Of a stretch of 64,000 nt of DNA, positions 12,636 to 26,800 are shown piece after piece (position 1 is the stretch's first letter; every line of letters starts with the position of its first letter). The DNA is from Paramecium tetraurelia. Lineage: Eukaryota > Ciliophora > Oligohymenophorea > Peniculida > Parameciidae. The notes below the pieces were generated by a model. It searched no databases. It was not told the origin of the DNA and worked only from the letters and a program-made list of their open reading frames with translations. The stretch is from contig NW_001799624.1 in assembly GCF_000165425.1 (NCBI RefSeq), positions 304,270-368,269 on the forward strand, given 5' to 3'. A program made the translations under genes and the position numbers.

Positions 12636-13617
12636 TCAAAAATTTACTCCAAACTTTGGCTGCTCAGCCATTATTTGTGTTAATTGAAATATTTGTTTGT
12701 TTATACTTATGGCCTTTTTCTATAGTTGCGCACCAACAACAAATAATGCACCTCCAATCAAATTAGTGCCAAAAACAAAGTGTTCTGATAAACGCATATA
12801 TGATAACAACTACCAGAATTGCTGGGCCTGAAAACACACCCAGAGCTCCAATGCAGAATCCATATCCAAAACAAATCACTTTTTTAGATCTTGGTGGATC
12901 TTTTTAAACTTTGCCACTCTTACAATAAAAAACGCAGGATAATATAAATTCAAGACCTACCAAACTTTCGAGAACAATAACCTTCAAAGTGAATAGAGTT
13001 GAAAATGGAATGGTTTTCCAATAAAATATTAGCAAAATAATACCTCCCATTAAAGTAATTCCTGAACCTTAACCAACACATACATAACCACACCCTCCTG
13101 GAGAATCGTATTCCTTTGTATTATCAAATTTTTTCATACAAGAGAACAGTTTTGTGCATAGTTGAAACGATAATTGTACAATTTCAACTGCAGTAAAAAA
13201 AACAAGTCCAATTAGTAGTAGCTCAGCAATTCCAAAATAAAAATCTATGATATTCTCCCAATTATAAAGTAAGGATTTATCTTAATGGATTCTCCATAGA
13301 CTAATTAAATTGACAACTATATTCATTATTCTATAAGCAACTATTCTATGAAATGTGTAAGAATATCCTCCATATATGTATTTTGATTCGACCAACACAA
13401 TAAAAACTGCAAAAACATAGTACCCTTAGATTAGTAGAGATGTAGATATTGGATCTAATTTGTTCAAATCTAAATAGTATATAATCTGCATAAGAAATAA
13501 GGCTATCTTTGCTATTTACCCTACCACAAAATCATAGTCTATGAGCTATTATTGAGAGAGTTTCTCTTTTTTCTTGTCATCGAAAACAAATTAATATAAC
13601 TGATGCAATAGAGACAT
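12636..13617 (-). CDS. Multi-span membrane protein, unknown family
   Basis: Product of 317 residues; one intron, 12810-12837 (28 nt), without which the last membrane segment is lost. There are seven or eight hydrophobic segments: IAKIALFLMQIIYYL, LIQGYYVFAVFIVLV, IVAYRIMNIVVNLISLW, IAELLLIGLVFFTA, GITLMGGIILLIFYW, VIVLESLVGLEFILSCVFY, ICFGYGFCIGALG and FGTNLIGGALFVVG. The N-terminal 40 residues are charged and probably cytosolic. No transporter signature or charged pore motif was recognised. The topology is fairly certain; the substrate and family are not. Confidence 0.75.
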
Positions 13618-14910
13618 TGCAAGTTCAAAAATATCAAAAGTTTGAGTAGTTATTTTCATTTTAAAGTATATAAAAAATTATTGGGCTATTCTATTGAGAA
13701 ACAGAATTCATGTAATTATTTATTATTTTTGGAAAAAACTAACTTTAAAATAATAGATATAATCATTACACATTACATATATTTCATGAAAATAACTAAT
13801 TGGTTTAATGCAAAAACAATAAACTAAAAAATTAAGAAATCAAATTAATTAATTAGAAAGTTTATTGATTATTGAATTGATAACATATATTATAATTTTC
13901 TTTTATATAGGCCATTATTTAAGAATACAATATTTTATTGCTATATGTTTTAAATAAATTTATAAATCATTCTTTTTAACAACATTAGAAAAATTTATAA
14001 CTGAATTATAAATTTTCTTTGCTCTGTAAAAAGCTAATTTGGTTTGTTACGTATTAAAAATAATTGAAATATTTAACTAAACTATATGTAGTTCCAATAT
14101 TTATCCAAACATCAACAGAACTACTTGTAAAGTCAACTCCTAATTACCAACTAGGCTTGAGAAATAAATAAATAAATCAAAGTATTCCTGGACAAATGAA
14201 ACAATACGAGTTTTGTGAAAAATTTTTTTGTACATTTTATGAATATGTGTAAAAAATAATTTTTATCATAATCAGGTTCTTTACATAGCATCTTTGTTAT
14301 CAAAGGTTTTGATTAGAGGTTTTTCAGTCCTTGCTCTAACCTATTTTTCATCTACAGCTTTATTAGTTATTTGACATTTAATAGTTTTTGATTACATTTA
14401 GGTTTAGATGATTAAGTTCTTCCATCTCATACCTTTTAATATAAATACAAAACATTTTACAAGACTAAATTGAATTTAAAATATTCTATAATAAATTATA
14501 TAATTTATCAATAAATTTTAGAATAATTAGGAATTTTAACGATAATAAATATAAAAATATATTTTATTATGTTAAATTTCAATTAATAAAATAGATTCTA
14601 TTCTCAATTTTATAAATTAATGATTTAATTATAAGATTTCGCTTTTGCAATAAGTTCGTTATAAACTATATATATTTGATTGCATCCAGTTTCATTTAAG
14701 AATATTTTAATTAGCATTTTAATAACAATTAAATCAAATAATATGTACTCTTTTTTTTGGTTGTATTATGAGATTTTAACCATTAAAAGGTTATATAAAC
14801 GATCTTAATTAATAAAAAGTTAAGATATAAAATTTATTAATTAAAAATCATCCAAGATATTTTCAAAATATAATTAATTATAAATAGTAATAAAAATAGA
14901 TAAGACTTAA
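13618..14910. other. Long A+T-rich intergenic region
   Basis: Very A+T-rich and repetitive in composition, with many short runs of A or T. On the minus strand near 14430-14290 there is a 52-codon open frame from ATG to TGA, but no intron or motif supports it. No RNA gene was recognised. It holds the upstream regions of two divergent genes. Confidence 0.45.
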
Positions 14911-15333
14911 ATGGAACAAATAGATTCCATTCCAGGAAAGTTATTATGCGCAATCTATATGTTATCTAAAAGCTAATAATTGAGTATTAAGCAAAAAAGT
15001 CATTTGAAAGGTATTTATAGTGTTAATTTTATTTTAGATCTTGTAATTTAATAAGATCAAAGAATGATTGATATCATCTAGGAATATCTCGAAAATAAAA
15101 ACAACAAATAGTTATTTGGATAGCTATTACAAATATCTAATGAAGAATCATTTATATCTGATGATTGTGTCTCACAGACTAGTAATTATAAGTATCGTCG
15201 TCCTCCAATGATTATCTTACACAACAAAAAGTTTGAACTGAATTTTAGAAAGTTTAGTCAAGGGTACAAGGTGAGCTCAGAAAAGTCATTAAGTTATAAC
15301 AAATAAAGACATTAGAATACATATGAGAGTTGA
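14911..15333 (+). CDS. Small hypothetical protein
   Basis: Product of 131 residues in two exons with a 27-nt intron (15011-15037) that gives an exact multiple of three. The N-terminal half is helical (LLCAIYMLSKSQQLSIK, then MIDIIQEYLENKNN). The second half is basic (NYKYRRPPMIILHNKKF). No signal peptide, membrane segment or known motif. It ends 42 nt before the stop of a convergent gene. Coding is supported by the clean intron and the absence of TGA; function is unknown. Confidence 0.65.
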
Positions 15334-15374
15334 AAATAATATTTAAATTGTATCATTTTATCTATTTTCTGATG

Positions 15375-17159
15375 TCACTCAGCACAATTCCTTAGGTTGA
15401 GAGGAGGAATACTGAATTAATCTCCATGAGCTGATTAGGCTCTATGGTGTAATGAAGATTATTTAAATGTTTAAAATTCGCTTGAGAATTTATGAGTGTA
15501 TAAGTTATATTAAACACTTCCATTTACATTTTGAGATTAATCAAATTTCCTTATCTAAAGTATCGAATTATTTAAAGGACTAATTCCGCTACTATTATTA
15601 TTGTATTTCTTATTGTCTTGATAACTGGTATCTTCTAACATGATAGATTAATGAAAAGTCCTTTCCTTCTTTAATTAATCTATAAGGTTCTTTGAAGTAA
15701 ATGAATTTTAATTTTATTGAATAGGTGCTGACTTTTTCATACTCTACACAGATTTTCGGATTACTATTTTATTTTTAATGGGATTCGAATTTAATTCATA
15801 TTTATTACTTGTACTGTTGAAACAAGCACAACTTTGATTGATATGGGGTTTGAGATAGATCCTGCAAAAATGATAATGCCACATATTTTATTAGAATTCT
15901 GGGTTCAAGCTGGTTAGTTCTTCGTACTTATCTTTGATAACGTTAAAAAACTCATTTTCTAAATTAGTATTGCACTGACTACTTACCATCAACGTTGAAT
16001 TAATGCATCTATCAATATTGTATAAATTCTTACTTTTTAGATATGTATTGGTTATAATCAATTACTGATTATTGTATATATGAATTTCTCAGCTTGATCT
16101 TATCATAAAGACTTTCGAAATTAAGTTTAAATTCATCAAAATTTTATTATTGTCGTTTAATAGTCTGGTAATCCAAAACACAAATGTTTTGATCATCCAA
16201 ATCATCAAGATTCACATTATTAAATAAAGAAGCAAATTAATTTTTTTCAATAGTGCAATTATAATATTGTTAGTATTTCAACTTTAATTAATAGACTGGT
16301 GATTCTATCAATATTATCTCTTGATTAGCTATTTTGGGTTATAAAACAAATCTTCTTTATTGTAATTTCAATTTCTCTTTGATAAATTGATAATCTTTCT
16401 TATCGCTATACCTGATAGGCTCTTCATTTTGAATTAAGCTATTGGTCATACTAATAACTGCTCCATCTTTTTTTCCATTTTATGTCGATGATCTCGTTTT
16501 TAAGTGCTCAATCAATGCGTCTGGTACAATTTTTTTAACAATCTTTTGCTTCTCAGGTGATAGTTCTTTGTTTACTAAATAAGCCAAATCATCAATATTA
16601 TCTTTCAGAATTTTTCGTGAAGATGTTAACAATGCTTTGATTAAATCAGTTATCAAATTGATCTATTATGGGATATTAATGATCATTTACATTTCCTTAT
16701 TTGATGGCCTGTTTGTGCTATATTTTTAATTGGTATTCTTAATTCATTTGTTGAAAGAACCCTTGGTGTAAATTGTAGTATTACTCTAAAAATTGATTGA
16801 GACTATTAGGAGGGGAATAAGGAAATTCAATAAAAGTTGCACTAATTAATTTCATGATATCATTGGTTTTAACAAATATATGACTAACTTTAGATATAAG
16901 CTCATACTTCATCTATTCTTCATTGTATTATTTCGTATTCCTCATTATAGTGACTATCCAATTTTCTTTTTCTGTTCTATTTTTTTCTTCCTCTTTAAGT
17001 TTACGAATGATGGCATATATTGTTGATCTATCAGATTAATTTATAGCATCTATATTGTTAATTCTAAATATTACTTTTAACTTTAAATTTGAGAATTGTT
17101 TCATTTACTTCATTTATCTTTGATTTTCTTTACATTACAGCGCCTAATAATTCATCCAT
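15375..17159 (-). CDS. Hypothetical protein, helical N-terminus, low-complexity tail
   Basis: Product of 568 residues; introns 17050-17074 (25 nt), 16663-16690 (28 nt) and 16009-16033 (25 nt), total in frame. Residues 1-150 are helical and basic (IYAIIRKLKEEEKNRTEKE, then ISKVSHIFVKTNDIMKLIS). The middle has LITDLIKALLTSSRKIL and LSPEKQKIVKKIVPDALIE. The last 150 residues are Asn/Ser-rich, with a Cys/His patch (MWHYHFCRIYLKPHINQSCAC). No known domain was recognised. It lies tail-to-head with the next minus-strand gene, 94 nt apart. Confidence 0.72.
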
Positions 17160-17253
17160 AATTGTCTTGTAATTATAAATGCAATTATATAAATTTTATT
17201 AATTAAATATAATATAAAATAATAATTGTTGAATAATGTATTATTATAATTAT

Positions 17254-18814
17254 TCATTCGCCTCCTCGTTAAACAAAAAGGGTTTATATTTTCTCGATAA
17301 ATCTTTATAAATATTATAGATTGGTCTTTTTGGACTTAATATTCTTAGTATCATAACCATTAATACTATTAACATTAATATATTAAAGAAATTTTTCTGG
17401 TGATGTTGCTATTACATTCTAGATATTATCAACTAACTCTTTAATCTCTGGAACTTTATAAAGCATATAGATGTCTGTTTGATCAAAATCTATAATTTTT
17501 TTCATTAATTATTATTCTTTATGATATTGAATTTCTTTAACTACGTACAATAAACCCTAAATTTGTTTTTTTTATTCTGGAATTTCTGATTTTTGAATTT
17601 GAATTTAAAGTTTTTCATCAACATTACTGAAGCGTTCAGTCTCTTAAAATTCTGTTTCTTGCATCTCTATCTCTTTGCATAATTTTCTAAAATTTTAAAG
17701 AAAACAAAAATTAGAAGATTTTTGAATTTCACCTGGTTTTTTATTTCTCTTTTCAATAATCCATTTAGTATCGATTTAACTCAAATCTATCCTATCTCTT
17801 TGAAGTTTTATCTATAAGTTAAGGTTAAAACTGATATCCCAATCTTTATCCATCTATTTAAACTGAGCTTTCAACTCATCAAATATAATAACTTATTTAA
17901 GAGGTTCCAGGGAAGTAGCAGAGTCACAAATGAGATGAACCAATACATTAGGAGAGTATTTAGAAAAGCAATTCCATTTGGATGTTTTTTGTATGAATCT
18001 CTAGAATTTCTCTTCTGTTTTGCATTTTTAGAATTTTTATAATATTTTTGAAATTGTCAATGTTTATGCTTATATTATCCTGCGCGTTTCAACTTCATTA
18101 ACAGATTAAATCTTATTTTTTTTTTCAGCTTTCTTTGCTTCCGGATTTTACAAAGAAGGCTATCTTTTAAATATACTTATTACATTCTAAATATCGTATT
18201 ATTAAAAAGATATCTACCCACCCAATCCAGCCTTTTACTTCTATTTATTAGATATAAACAAGCTTTTAAAATTTTTACACCTGGACTTCCGATTCTTTTT
18301 AATACTTTTGGAGTAATTCCTTTTTACAGCCTATGACTAGTTTTAATCACATTCTTCATATTTTTGCGGGTCACTTTTCATATCTTAGAATTCTTTTTAT
18401 TTTTTTTATTAAAACACCTTTTTTTGGCTTGATGTCAAATTCACACTTTTTAAAGGAATTTCATTAACGTTTTCAGGTTTTATTCCACTCTCCTAATCAT
18501 AGGATTATTCCTCTTGTTAGTCTTAGGATTCCGTTTCTTAAATCTATATTTGATCATTCTCATATTATCCATCATGCTGAAATGTAGATTGTTCAATAGA
18601 AGACTATAGGTTATATATATTTTACTTCCCCTCCATCCTTGGTAGTAATGTTTGCGTTCTTAAAATTATTTTAATGATATTCTTATTGACTTTCATTATC
18701 AGAATCATACATTTTCATCTAAGGAGGCTGATAATCATGAGTGGTACTAAAATAATGCTTCTCTTCTTGATCCTCATTCTTCTAAAATAGAGCTGTGACT
18801 TAGTCCTCACTCAT
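17254..18814 (-). CDS. Hypothetical basic protein with coiled-coil C-terminal half
   Basis: Product of 512 residues with one intron, 18604-18625 (22 nt). The first 150 residues are acidic, Gln-rich and disordered. A strongly basic stretch follows (KSIKKNRKSRCKNFKS). The rest is helical and contains WNCFSKYSPNVLVHLICDS and WDISFNLNLQIKLQRDRI. Near the C-terminus there is LLYVVKEIQYHKEQQLMKKI. No catalytic motif. The basic patch could bind nucleic acid or acidic lipids, but that is inference from composition only. Confidence 0.7.
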
Positions 18815-18970
18815 TGAATAAAATAAATAATGAATACCTGATTTTTTTTTATAAATTTTAGATATTTAAAATTTTTCTATATTTTATAAATAAAACAAGT
18901 GTTGTTAACAAAATTTATGAAATTATATTTATTATTATTGATTCAAACACTAAATCTATACCCATTAAAA

Positions 18971-20900
18971 ATGAATCAACTTTCAGAATAATCTCTTATG
19001 TTAGGAAAATAAAGCTTATAGATTATCCAAAAATTTAGGATGAACATAAATTTTTGTTATTCCATTTAACACATATTCGATAAGATGCTTTTATATCTAA
19101 AAAAATAAGATAATTGAATCAAAAGTATTTGTTCAATATAAAACTAATAATAACAATAAGGCTATATTGATATTTTAAGTCACAGTTTATTTAATCTATT
19201 TTTTTTATAGAATGAAATAAAATAAAGTTTAAATAATAACGACAAACTTAGAACTATTCTTACCATAAATAATCAAATTCAGAAAAAAAGACTTCAATTC
19301 TACAGGAGATATAGATAAGGAGAAATCATGAAATAAATGAGGATCAGTATATATATAGGTTATATAAAATAAATTTAAAGACTACTCTTTTAAAAAATAT
19401 GTTGGGAGCTTTAATATTGGAATAACAATAAGATTTGAATCTCCTCATAAATCATGGAGTTCAACAGAAAGACTCAGTTAAACAACTTGAAGTGAGTTAT
19501 CATGAGGCTGAGATGTTCCTAAACGAGTATTGGAGGATATCTTTATACACTAAAGTGAAACTGAAATCAGTAGTGTATAATCTTGGAGAAACAGAGTAAG
19601 TCGTTAAATAATTTCCACTTAACTTTTCTTACAATCTACTATTAATAATAAATTCAAACAATAAGTATTGTATATAAAAACTTTCTCAAATTATATTATA
19701 AAAATCTAAATTTCTAGAGTACCTGGTTATTTCCTTTTTAAGAGTTTCAAAATCCATAGTTGATAGCGATAGGGAAGAGCCTGCTAGTTTCTATGAGGGC
19801 ATTAAAATTCTTAAATACAGAAACAGATGCATAATTTTTTTTTTAGAATATATATAGCAATCATAAACAATCAGACGTTTGGCAACAAATTATTAAGATT
19901 TATCAAAGAGTCTCTCATAATTGATGATTAAATGAAGATAATTTTATAATTTCATATTAATATTATTTGGAGAAAAGCGATTTACTCCACTTAATTTAGC
20001 AAGTAATTAGAGAACATGACTTCTACCTAATATTTTTACAGAGAACGATATCATTTAATAGGAAAGTCCTCAAATTACCTATTCCATATCCTTTTGATAG
20101 CAATTGATTAAGCATAATCATGAAATTTATTTAGAAAACTAATTAATTTATAATTATTATGGCATTTGTTGCTCCCATTTTATCCAAATCATAGATCAAT
20201 ATTAAGTGAATATCTTATAAAAGCTATATATTCCAAATTAATTATATGTTCCAGATAAAAGCTGTTTACACTCCTAAGCATTCTAATTAAAATCAATCAA
20301 TTTTGTTATTGCCAACAATTACATGATCTTTCGAGAAATGCCCAAATATTTAATGAATATCTTTTTGATGTCAATATCATTCTCAATCAATCAATAGAAT
20401 GTATCCCCTCCTATAGAAATTAAGAACATGTCATATCTGATAGTCTAATAAATGAAGTCTTGAATTTTTTGTATCTGAATAACTCCTTACTATTAACTTC
20501 TGGCTTTTACTCTTCTCTCTGGCTCAACTGCCTATTTGTTACTGCCACTGCTGGTCTTTTATGATTCATCTTATTTTCCAACAAGCCATTAAATTTAATA
20601 TTAGTAGCTCTTTTCTGTATTATTTTAATTTTAGTTCATTCATACTTTTGAATTATATTATTATGGACAATATTTAATAGAGAGAAACCCTAGGTTTGTT
20701 TTTGAGATTTACAAGTATCTGCCAAGTTAGATGCGGAGTATTGTCTTCCAAAGATGATGTTTTGACAAAAGAAAATCATTAATGTCTTGGTAATTCTTCT
20801 ATTCTATTGATAGAAAAATGCACAAACCATCTAATCGATTCCTTCAGGAAGGTGCAAGATGCTTATAAATGATTGCATTAATATATACATATATTCATAT
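18971..20900 (+). pseudogene. Fragmented coding remnants, possible decayed membrane protein
   Basis: The plus strand shows several coding-like stretches in different frames that micro-introns do not join. They are MNQLSEQ... at 18971, a 178-codon frame starting near 19400 (with SVKQLEVSYHEAEMFLNEYW), a stretch near 20110-20330 (SHFIQIIDQYQVNILQKLY), and a hydrophobic end near 20330-20630 (LLLTSGFYSSLWLNCLFVTA). A gene with many introns that I could not place is the alternative. Order and strand are constant, which favours one ancestral gene of about 1.9 kb, now broken. No family could be named. Confidence 0.35.
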
Positions 20901-21015
20901 AAGAATCATAACTTATTTATTGTTGTTCCAAAATGTCATACAGATTTCTGGGAAGATAAATGTGAAATTCGCTTGTATTATATTATATATATATATATTA
21001 TATCAATATATTATA

Positions 21016-23847
21016 TCAATATTGTAATATGTTGACACTACCATTCTGACTTGCCAACACCAGGGCTTTGTCTTACAAGGACATCTTTGTAAATTGCTAA
21101 TCCTAATTTACAATCAAATCTGGCTGGGTCTAATAATCAGTGAATAGATATCCTAATTTGCTCTCCAACAACATTGAGAATACAGCTACGTATCCCTTTT
21201 TTGTACCTTGATAAATAGCAAGAAATTTTTACTAACGACAAGATACTTCTCACGATCAATCAATACATCTGTTACAATTCCATTGTTTTTGTCAATCTTG
21301 AAATCCAATAATTAACTAGTATTGTTGAACATCTTAATTTAAGTATCACCTACTACAAGCAAACTTGTTTTAAAAAATAGTAATTTTACTATTTTCTCCC
21401 CATTGATTTCAAATTGATTTTGTTGTGTCCAATTGCTGGTACTTATTGTAATCACTTTACCATCAACATCTCCGACTGCAATCATTGATTCATCTTCAGT
21501 GGCTGCGATATGAGTGATCTAAGCCTCCCAATCATCAATCATTTCTTCAGTGTCTTACTTAATTTGATTTTCTGAACATTCAAATTTCTTCAATGAACAA
21601 TCCCATGATCCAGTTATCAATATTTTCTTCTTCTGCAAGTACACTAAGGAACTTACAGAATTATTGAATCTTTAAACAACTTACACCTTGCTTCCATAAT
21701 TGATATTAAACACATGTATTTATGAACCCCAACTTCCAATTGCAAATATTTCATCTGGCTTCAATACAACTATCACACTTAAACAGAATTCATCTACTTT
21801 AAAGGACTTCAAGACAGTGAATTCTTTTAAATCAATAACTTTTAAGAAACCATCCTAGCCTATGGTCACTAAGAGACCTTTCTTTTCTAACACTACCATA
21901 TCAGTGATATTACTTTTTTATATATAAGTAAATACGTTTTATGTGCCTTGGAAATGACCTTGTTTGAGAATTGGTCCTTCTTATCCAAATTTTCCCAAAT
22001 CAACCCTTCTACATTAATTGGAACCTCCTCTTCCTTCTATTGTTTAATTTGTTCAATAGATTTGTAGATCATCTATCCACTTCTCAAAGCATACTTAGGT
22101 GGATGCTCAATCTTAAACAACTATTTAGGACACTATCCGAATTCATTGATCTAACATGCGATGGCTTGTCTTTCAATGGGATCTGTTAAACTACTGATCT
22201 ACACAGTGCCCTCGTAAGTTAGATAGTGAAATACTAAATTAGAATAGAACCATTACTATTGTTTGCATCGACAGCATTAGGTCCTCTTTATTTGTACCCA
22301 AAGATTAAATCAATCCAATGATGTAACTAATTGCTCACATATTCACTTTCCAAGGCCATTCGATTCAATTTCAAATATTCTTTAGCATTACTAGCCCATT
22401 TAGGTAATTTAACATCTCCAACCTTCTTTTGGTTTTGTCTGATTCCAAGATCCAAATTAAATTTGTTGACCAAAAATGAGTCATCATCTAAGAAGAATTC
22501 AGGAATCAATTCTTTTAGCGAAGTAGGATTGTTCATGATGTTTTTGAAATCTCCCTTGATACTTTTGAACAATCTGTCGGGTTTATCAAATTTTCCTGAT
22601 TGCAACTTCAACATGTATTGTGGTTTCTGTCTCACCAAATAACCAATGACGTATCCTGGAGTGGAGTAGTGAGTTCCATATAGAAACTTAGGATTAGGCA
22701 TCTCTTAATATCGATTCAGGAATTCCTTCAATCTCTTTTCGTTTAAAGCTCCGATAGGTTTTTTCAAATCACGATACGTGGATGGATTATTCAAATCCAA
22801 TGTTGTGGATTCGTAATCAATAATGATCAAAGGGAAGACAGGATATTGAGTTAAATCACTTGTGCTTCTATTGCCTGCTTGATTTAATCGCATCAAGTAT
22901 TCGAAATTTGAGATTTGCCCACTTTACCATAAATATTGCATCTTTTCCAAACTGGTTTCAGCCTCGATGGTTACTTTCCCTAAGAGGATGTAAGTGATGG
23001 ATACCTATAAGCACTTTGTAGACTTCCTCCATTCTATCTTGATTTTCAAATGCAAAATAGATGGTTTTGCCGCTATTCAAAATGATTTCCAAACCAATGT
23101 CCATCAATTCGAATCTTCTCTTGTACAGGATCTTGATCTCTTCGATAGGGATCTTCTTGCATGGTTTCAATGTCACCTTGAAGAACGGCTGGAAATAGAT
23201 GATCTTATTGGTTATGTACAAAATGCCTAAGATGATGCACAATAAAGTGTTACCCTTGGTTTGAATCAATGGCATAATTTTGCGCACCAACATCTCCTTT
23301 TGAATCAGGGGTTTCTCACTGACTGATTCTACAAAACTCATGTTGAATCTAATTTTTTGCAATTTCTCTGAATCCAATTTTTCAACTTCCCCTTCAACAT
23401 CATGTTTCTGCTGATTTATTTACAAGATCCTCTCTATCAACTCAAACACGATCTTGATGTTGTCAAACAGGGGCTCAATTTAGAACTCCATATCGATGTC
23501 ATCCAAATAAACATAAGGAGAGGGTGGTCCTTGGGTGTGAATCTCAATTATGCGTTTAATTCGAAAGCTGATACAATTCGATTGCTTCAAAGGGGTTGTT
23601 ATCATTTTGTAGAACAATTTCTGAATGGGCAACTCCTACCTCTCTGGCTCGAATATCAATGTCCGTGAACAAATGTGCACCTTTCCCCTTTCCAATCTAT
23701 TCCACTATTAAGAATGTGCTTATACCGCTCATCACCTTTCATCATGTTGACTTGACGCACCTTGGCAGAAAGATCTTACAAATACTTCTCGCTCTCCTCC
23801 AAATAATAAAGAGAGAATCGACTCTTTGACTATGTAAATGTAATCAT
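21016..23847 (-). CDS. PH-BEACH-WD40 protein (neurobeachin/LRBA family, short form)
   Basis: Product of about 893 residues; introns 23681-23705 (25), 23621-23639 (19), 22980-23004 (25), 22234-22256 (23), 21913-21935 (23) and a tentative 35-nt intron 21232-21266. The PH-like domain (residues about 160-300) precedes a full BEACH domain with [94 protein letters not shown] and [20 protein letters not shown]40 repeats follow ([27 protein letters not shown]). Family members act in vesicle traffic and membrane fission or fusion. Usual members exceed 2000 residues; this one lacks the long N-terminal region. It starts 12 nt after the phosphodiesterase stop. Confidence 0.9.
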
Positions 23848-23859
23848 TAATTATTAATA

Positions 23860-26800
23860 TCATTCAGAATTAGCAATTTATTCCCACTTCTATATTGTCT
23901 CGTCAAGATAATCAACCTGCTCCTAAAGTCTATTATCCAAATATTTGGACATCGATTGCCACAATGGTCTCACAATAAACTTAAAAAACCCAGCCTCTTA
24001 TTTAGCCATCACAGGTAACTAAAATCACTTAATTTGTGAAGAGTTACCTTTTACAAATCTTTCATGTATGGCAATTGCGGATATCCCAATTTCCCTTCCA
24101 ATTCATACTGCTATTCAAATTCTTTGTTCACTTTGAATGACCATTGCTTGGACAACTCGAATTGTTTGGCTCCTCCGGTGAAATCTGATGTATGAATAAT
24201 CATGCCACTCAACAATTTGATGTCCTCATCCTGCTATCCGAAATTGGATTCTGAGACTTTTGACTCAAAATTCTTAATCAAATTAAAGTGTTCTGTGATA
24301 TCTGTATACAAAATATTGGAGATGAACATCCTCCTGAATTTACGGAACTCTTCCCCTTTGAAACTCTATAATATATTTGTGGCTGGCACACAAAGCAACT
24401 TAAGCGACTTAGCTGCATGATGCTATTCTAAAACACTCCTGTCATGATATCTTATAGCCAAATTAGATAGACTGTTGATTTCAAAGGTGTTAGTTCTGCC
24501 TGTGTGAGACACATCGTGGCACAATCCAGATAACAATAAAGCAAATTGATTGAAGGTTGATATGATGGCAGCATTGCTCGTCTAGTGCAACTACAGGAGG
24601 ATAGCATGAACATTCTGCATCACTGAGACGCCGTGATCGTAGTTGTGGAACACATTCTTCTTCTTATTATACTTATACTCCACTTCGCTGAGGAATTGAC
24701 AGAGTGTATCTAAAGGTATATCATACTCTTTGATTAGGTTGTGATACTTCAGTATTTCCACCACAGCCAATTATTTTTACACCATTTCATCCACTGCCAA
24801 AACATTGAAGTTGAAATTATCAATATTAGGAACTGTACATTAAGTATTTAAATCCTCCATTCGCAATGAGAATTGGTGTTGAACTCCAAGTTTAGCAGGT
24901 TCAAATTACAGAATGGAATTCCTGTAATGCACAGTTTGTCTTTGTGTGGATCTCGGCTTGAACATCTGGACAACCGAATTCAAAATCTAAGGATTGTTTT
25001 ATTCTAGTTTATCAATGAATCTCATGGTCTCTTGCTGGATAATTTATTTCTGCAGTTCCTTCTACAATGAAGGGTCATTGAGATTGAATTTCTTCTGATC
25101 GTATTTAAGCCAACCTTGCTGAAAGATGATAAAGAATCCTTTAAAGTTGCGTTCTTCCATCTTCATGAACACCTGATACTGTTGATCACTGTCTCTGAGG
25201 ACATTGTGTTCTTGCAGGAAATTTTCAATGTAATTGAGCAACTCCTCGTTTTAAAACAGTTGGGAGTAGGTCACTTTGTTTTTCTTGGGATCGAAATCAA
25301 TGTTGAATTCCTTCTTTATATCTGAAGGGATGGGACGAGACAAGAATATCAATCTGCCTAACTTATCGAATTCGAAAATGAGAGTCTCTTATGATTTCAC
25401 GAAGAACTTATAAAAGGTTGTTCGATCATAACATTGTCTGATGAATTTTAGATACTTGTTAAAACTCTGAGTCAGCTACTTGTAAATCATGAGGTCAGCC
25501 TTCTTATTTAGATCCATGCCATTTATTGTAATTGATACATTCAATTCATCCTTGAATTCGAAATCCACTTATTTCTAAGTGCCATAAAAGAAACTGGGAC
25601 TACTGATCACTGACATGCCATCTCCAGAATTGATGTGACTATGCATATTATATATAGTGATAATTACATTTCAACCTAATACTTGGATTGCAAGATATGG
25701 ATACACTTCTTGATGAATAAGTACTTAGAACTTCTGATGAAAGCGATGCCGATGCCTTAGATCATGTGCGAAAGTTGAAGTGGATTAAATATTTGGACCT
25801 TGGCTTGTTTGATGGTGTCAATCAAGAAGGAAGACAATTAATTGAGATCCTCGAAGATATCGAATTCGTCAGCCAAAGCAAGGAACTCACTGATGATGGA
25901 TGTTTGATCACTAATGTGGAAACAGACAAAAACATCCTGATTATTTAATTTGATCAAATAATTCCGTTTGTACAGTTTAATCTTGAATTGTTCACTCAAA
26001 GCAGGGTAGAAGTTGCACTCATCTAGGAGTAGCACTTTATTAGGTTGAATCAATTAGGTTTCATTGTAGATCTACTTGTCGTTTGTTATGAGATATGAGT
26101 CATCAGCAGAGTAGTATGTTTGTTGTGATTGATCTTCTCGTATGTGTAAATAAGTGATTTAGTCAGCATCTATTAATTTTTTAACGAAATTTTTGACACT
26201 TTGTACTAGAATCTCATAGGATAGATTATTATCCATTAATAAGAGATGACAGTTCAAATAATCAGTGTAATGTTTCTATTTGGAATGATGATGATGAATA
26301 CCTTCATATCTGTATAGAGTGAAGTAAATTTATCCACGATTTTACAATTCTCTATTTCATCAGATTAAAAGATTTTGGTAGTAGTTGTAGAAGGTGATGA
26401 AATGGTTGTCTTTTGTATTACTTCCAAGATGCTCTTCAATTTTTCAGTTACAATCGGTGTAAGTATCTAGATGAAACCATTAAAAGGACTAAAATTACGC
26501 TTTTGTTTTCGTTCTATAGAATCGTTACAAGTGATTCATTCAAATCATCTATTTGTTGGATCAATTGTTCCTCTGTTACTTTGGCTTCTTTGCTAACTGA
26601 ATTTCGTCTAATCAAACGTATCGGACTCATTTCTATCCCAGTTGATTTGCATCTGATCTTCTACCCCTACCTTTGACGAGGAGATTGGTTTTGCTTCCTC
26701 AAAATGTTGATTATACTGTATTTGAACTCTTCGTCATCGGCATCTTATGAATAATTGTAATCCTTCACTACCTGTATTGAGAGCAATCATGTTAACCAAT

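Noticed and set aside
14290-14430. Possible small minus-strand gene
   Set aside because: A 52-codon ATG-to-TGA frame in very A+T-rich DNA is expected by chance when TGA is the only stop.
20985-20998. (AT)n run, with similar runs at 3500, 40207 and 58108
   Set aside because: Short microsatellites are common in such A+T-rich DNA and give no sign of function.
22331-22642. Plus-strand frame of 103 codons, also those at 22994, 23402 and 23596
   Set aside because: All are antisense shadows of the BEACH gene.
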